From NCBI GenBank assembly GCA_964442325.1, contig CAYTYX010000021.1, positions 1 through 7,575 on the forward strand: a stretch of 7,575 nucleotides of DNA, read 5' to 3'. Below the pieces are notes generated by a model. The model made no database searches. It worked only from the letters and a program-made list of their open reading frames with translations, and was not told the DNA's origin. Shown here piece by piece: positions 5,681 through 7,575 of the stretch. Position numbers and translations under genes: made by a program. Source of the DNA: CAYTYX01 sp964442325. GTDB lineage: Bacteria > Patescibacteriota > Saccharimonadia > Saccharimonadales > UBA10212. How positions within the stretch are numbered: the first letter of the stretch is position 1; every line of letters starts with the position of its first letter.

Positions 5681-6339
5681 GGGTTGATTTCGTTTGGGTC
5701 TAACTCGCTAAAAAATTCATCATAAAGAGTCTGAGTAACCCCGCCCAACTTTTCAGCCAAAGCATACTGCGCTATGCCTCTTAACGTCATAGCTGAAGCA
5801 AAGTCGATCCCGTGCGACTCAAGTTCAGTCCTGCCACCCTGCTCTCTATCAACTAGCGCGACTATTCCAGTGACTCGCAGGCCGACGGCTTTATATCTTT
5901 CAATTTCATCGAGTTTTGTACCACCAAGCGTTATAACGTCGTCGACTAGAAAAACTTCGTCGCCCTCTTCGTATCTACCTTCAATTACTTTTGGCTTCCC
6001 GTGCTCTTTAGGCTTAACCCGTCTTTGCAATAGCGGAACTTGTGAGCCTAATTGGACGGCTAGCGCGCCTGTATAGTAAAGCGCTGTCTCTGGAATACCG
6101 GCCATAAAACGCCTGCGGCCACTTGGCTGTATGACCATATGAACATTACGGTTTAAAGTGTCCCGGTATGCAGATACTATGTCGTCGAATATTCCAGGCA
6201 ATGAAATTGCTTCTCTTAAGTCAACATAGGCGGTTGAGGTTCGGTCTCTCAACTCTTGTGGCTCTCCAAAAGTCACCACGCCCTTACGCAACATGTCACG
6301 AACTAGTTGTTCGTGCTTTGGATTTAATTCACCAGCCAT
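5674..6339 (-). CDS. pyrE: Orotate phosphoribosyltransferase-like enzyme
   Basis: The product is 221 aa, the usual size for a single-domain type I phosphoribosyltransferase. VFLVDDVITLGGT at residues 129-141 is the PRPP-binding loop. The RR-x-K-x-K-E-H-G stretch at 106-114 resembles the flexible catalytic loop of orotate phosphoribosyltransferases, and VALVDREQGGR at 160-170 is the following OPRT-type strand. OPRT transfers ribose-5-phosphate from PRPP to orotate, giving OMP in pyrimidine synthesis; a related base is possible, so the symbol is provisional. The start and stop both lie in repeat copies: the ATG in copy 2 and the terminal GAG-TAA in copy 3. No Shine-Dalgarno sequence is well placed. 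Neighbours are membrane proteins, not other pyrimidine genes, so salvage of orotate or a stand-alone cassette is possible. Confidence 0.82.
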   Translation of the reverse strand: MAGELNPKHEQLVRDMLRKGVVTFGEPQELRDRTSTAYVDLREAISLPGIFDDIVSAYRDTLNRNVHMVIQPSGRRRFMAGIPETALYYTGALAVQLGSQVPLLQRRVKPKEHGKPKVIEGRYEEGDEVFLVDDVITLGGTKLDEIERYKAVGLRVTGIVALVDREQGGRTELESHGIDFASAMTLRGIAQYALAEKLGGVTQTLYDEFFSELDPNEINPE

Positions 6340-6355
6340 TTGGTTTTATTTTACG
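6337..6355 (-). repeat. Junction repeat copy 2
   Basis: On the minus strand CGTAAAATAAAACCAAATG, matching the core with one change near the 5' end (GCG in place of GAG). GTA-AAA-TAA encodes the Val-Lys-stop of the PQ-loop-like gene. Six bases after the TAA comes the ATG of the OPRT-like gene. Confidence 0.85.
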
Positions 6356-6921
6356 CTAGCTTTGACGATTTTTCGTTCTATCAACAAAACTTCAAATCCA
6401 TTGGCTATTGCAAGATAGGCTGGGAATAAAATTATCCCGTAAGTTAACTCTTTTGAGGCGGCGATGCTAAGCAGTGGCGCTATGACTCCAAGCAGAAAAA
6501 AGGTGGTTGTCTCACTAGATGGATCGTGCCAAGTTTTTTCCAGGGTTGGTGTAAATGCGATCAAGTCCGCAAGAACCGTTAGATGCAAAGCAATCAAGGA
6601 ATTACTTGTGGTCAACCAGAAAAATAAATCGGCAGCGAGCAGCACGTAGCAAACTACATCTAACTTCTTTAGTCCGCCAACCCCGTATTTAAGCGAGCTT
6701 AGAAGAATCAAGATTGAGCCTGCTGCTTCACCGATTGTAATAGCCAAGGCATATCTACTACCAAGATCGTGTTGCTGAAACAAAGCGATAACTAGCAAAG
6801 CAGCAAACATTATTCGCGCCGAACGGGCCGGCTTTACTTTGCCTTTTAGAATGTCACGAAGATATGGAATAAAACCGTAGAATCCAAGAATAAGCGCCGC
6901 AACAGCTAAAATCTCTCTCAT
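6346..6921 (-). CDS. Seven-helix PQ-loop-like membrane protein
   Basis: The 191-aa protein has about seven hydrophobic segments, near residues 3-21, 35-50, 56-76, 88-103, 108-125, 140-157 and 161-181. The first repeat has FIPYLRDILKGKVKPARSAR and the second has AFTPTLEKTWHDPSSET. Each has a proline in the helix followed by a short basic or polar loop, like the internally repeated PQ-loop/SWEET transporter fold. Proteins of this kind, with a P-x-x-R-D-I-x-x-G-K signature, are familiar as uncharacterised membrane proteins in candidate-phyla bacteria; that is recall, not a search. A substrate cannot be inferred. The ATG at 6921 lies at the end of repeat copy 1, 21 bases after the stop of the 61-aa gene. 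The C-terminal Val-Lys lies in copy 2. Confidence 0.7.
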   Translation of the reverse strand: MREILAVAALILGFYGFIPYLRDILKGKVKPARSARIMFAALLVIALFQQHDLGSRYALAITIGEAAGSILILLSSLKYGVGGLKKLDVVCYVLLAADLFFWLTTSNSLIALHLTVLADLIAFTPTLEKTWHDPSSETTTFFLLGVIAPLLSIAASKELTYGIILFPAYLAIANGFEVLLIERKIVKASVK

Positions 6922-6939
6922 TTGGTTTTATTTTACTCC
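6919..6939 (-). repeat. Junction repeat copy 1
   Basis: GGAG followed by TAAAATAAAACCAAATG on the minus strand, 21 bases identical to copy 3. Here the upstream gene has already stopped at a TAG (6943-6945), so the repeat is entirely noncoding until its final ATG. This is the right-hand boundary of the repeat-bounded array. Confidence 0.87.
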
Positions 6940-6942
6940 CAC

Positions 6943-7128
6943 CTAAAACCCTAGGATATTCTTTGCTTTACTGCCACCCAACAGAAACGCTCCGATGTAT
7001 CCCGTAACTTGTCCGGCTTGGCTGGGCGCAAAAAATATCAAAGAACCAAGAACCACTAAAGCCACACAGAACTTGGTGAGCTTCACCAGCTCACCAAGCC
7101 TATATTTTTTATATTCATGCTTGTTCAC
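6943..7128 (-). CDS. Small membrane protein (61 aa)
   Basis: A basic N-terminus (NKHEYKKYR) leads to a hydrophobic helix at about residues 20-34 (FCVALVVLGSLIFFA). A shorter segment at 40-51 (VTGYIGAFLLGG) follows, and the protein ends SKAKNILGF. I chose the GTG at 7128 because the GGGGAGAGG run sits just upstream; an in-frame GTG at 7155 would add nine residues (70 aa). It overlaps the upstream gene by 14 bases, implying a shared transcript and coupled translation. No family is recognised. The stop is a TAG three bases before repeat copy 1. Confidence 0.6.
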   Translation of the reverse strand: MNKHEYKKYRLGELVKLTKFCVALVVLGSLIFFAPSQAGQVTGYIGAFLLGGSKAKNILGF

Positions 7129-7575
7129 TTGCCCTCTCCCCGATAAGCTGCTCACCTTCGTGCAACAGCCTATATTCTCCTGCTGAGCGAGCTAGATAGC
7201 CCTTTCTCATAGAGGACGTTACAAGGGCTACAAGAGCTGAGGTGCTTATCTGATCGCGTAGCTCATGCGACAGATACTCAATCTCTTTGGAATTCAGTTT
7301 AGGGATCCCAGCTTTTGCAGCAAAAATCAGAATCCATAGTACGCGTTCACCCTTAGTTTTAATATCGTGATATTTAGGATAGCCATCTAGGTTAGGTTGA
7401 ATCTGTAAGCCTTTTACGGCATCAGAAATCTCCAGCTTTGGGAGATTACCACCTCTCTTTAGGCCATTTTTTGATTTTGTAAATCTAATTTTGAGATTTG
7501 TAAAGCCTTCATCAAAAGCTTTCAGTGCTCGCTCTGTGGTTTTATATTTACCCCTAGCACCAGCATCCTTAAATA
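7115..7575 (-). CDS. Uncharacterised protein, C-terminal part (cut by window edge)
   Basis: The frame is open from the right edge to a TGA at 7115-7117, giving 152 visible residues. The start is outside the window. The first 40 residues are basic (KDAGARGKYKTTERALKAF). The last ~80 resemble a winged-helix domain: RVLWILIFAAKAGIP, then LNSKEIEYLSHELRDQIS, then ALVALVTSSMRKGYLARSAG and EYRLLHEGEQLIG. These could correspond to helix 1, helix 2, a recognition helix and the wing. That reading is by pattern only; a DNA-binding role is tentative. It overlaps the 61-aa gene downstream. Confidence 0.65.
   Translation of the reverse strand, partial: FKDAGARGKYKTTERALKAFDEGFTNLKIRFTKSKNGLKRGGNLPKLEISDAVKGLQIQPNLDGYPKYHDIKTKGERVLWILIFAAKAGIPKLNSKEIEYLSHELRDQISTSALVALVTSSMRKGYLARSAGEYRLLHEGEQLIGERASEQA

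Noticed and set aside
5397..5687. Plus-strand frame of 96 codons opposite the 68-aa membrane protein
   Set aside because: It runs through two junction repeats and is antisense to a two-helix protein; no ribosome binding site supports it.
4176..6939. Classical integron attC sites
   Set aside because: Junctions such as 5663-5673 leave only 11 bases between stop and start, too short for a folded attC. I see no RYYYAAC/GTTRRRY core pair, no paired arms and no integrase gene.
3387..6939. CRISPR array
   Set aside because: Intervals between copies are hundreds of bases long and contain whole genes; spacer lengths are not uniform.
7535..7554. An additional junction-repeat-like stretch
   Set aside because: It resembles the repeat only with an inserted base and mismatches, and it lies inside the open frame of the partial gene, so chance similarity is more likely.

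Overview
The window reads almost entirely on the minus strand and uses the standard genetic code. It contains compact, mostly short genes with gaps of 0 to 200 bases. At the left edge is the start of mraZ with a clear MraZ-type operator. Moderate GC content, near-leaderless promoters (a -10 box 6-9 bases before the ATG), a PQ-loop-like membrane protein, a LysM protein and many small uncharacterised proteins suggest a Patescibacteria/CPR genome, possibly Saccharibacteria. That assignment is inference from style and gene content; no marker here proves it.

Layout, right to left (the direction of transcription): (1) 7575-6943, the 3' part of an unknown gene, possibly with a winged helix, overlapping a small two-helix membrane protein. 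(2) 6940-3390, six single genes separated by copies of a short repeat: a seven-helix PQ-loop-like protein, an orotate phosphoribosyltransferase-like enzyme (the only clear metabolic enzyme here), a 68-aa two-helix protein, an acidic unknown, a GC-rich unknown followed by two perfect GC hairpins, and a membrane-anchored extracytoplasmic protein with two cysteines. (3) 3364-771, a VOC/glyoxalase-fold protein, a 97-aa unknown, a NYN-domain nuclease-like protein and a family 1 glycoside hydrolase overlapping it. (4) 757-225, a LysM-like secreted protein with its own promoter and a perfect 12-bp hairpin terminator. (5) 212-1, the mraZ promoter, four operator boxes and the mraZ start.

The most unusual signal is the repeat in region 2, minus-strand consensus GAGTAAAATAAAACCAAAT. 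Five near-identical copies, one with two mismatches and one half copy lie exactly at gene junctions, all in one orientation, with exactly one gene per interval. It is used in different reading registers (as Glu-stop, as Val-Lys-stop, or downstream of a stop), so it is conserved as DNA or RNA and not as protein. The genes between copies are unrelated, and one differs in base composition. This looks like an array of single-gene cassettes or a shared junction element. The mechanism is unknown, and it does not look like classical integron attC sites.

Few functional links between the genes can be argued. NYN and GH1 are probably co-transcribed because they overlap. The array genes may be read as one long transcript with extra internal promoters before 4112 and 4689.
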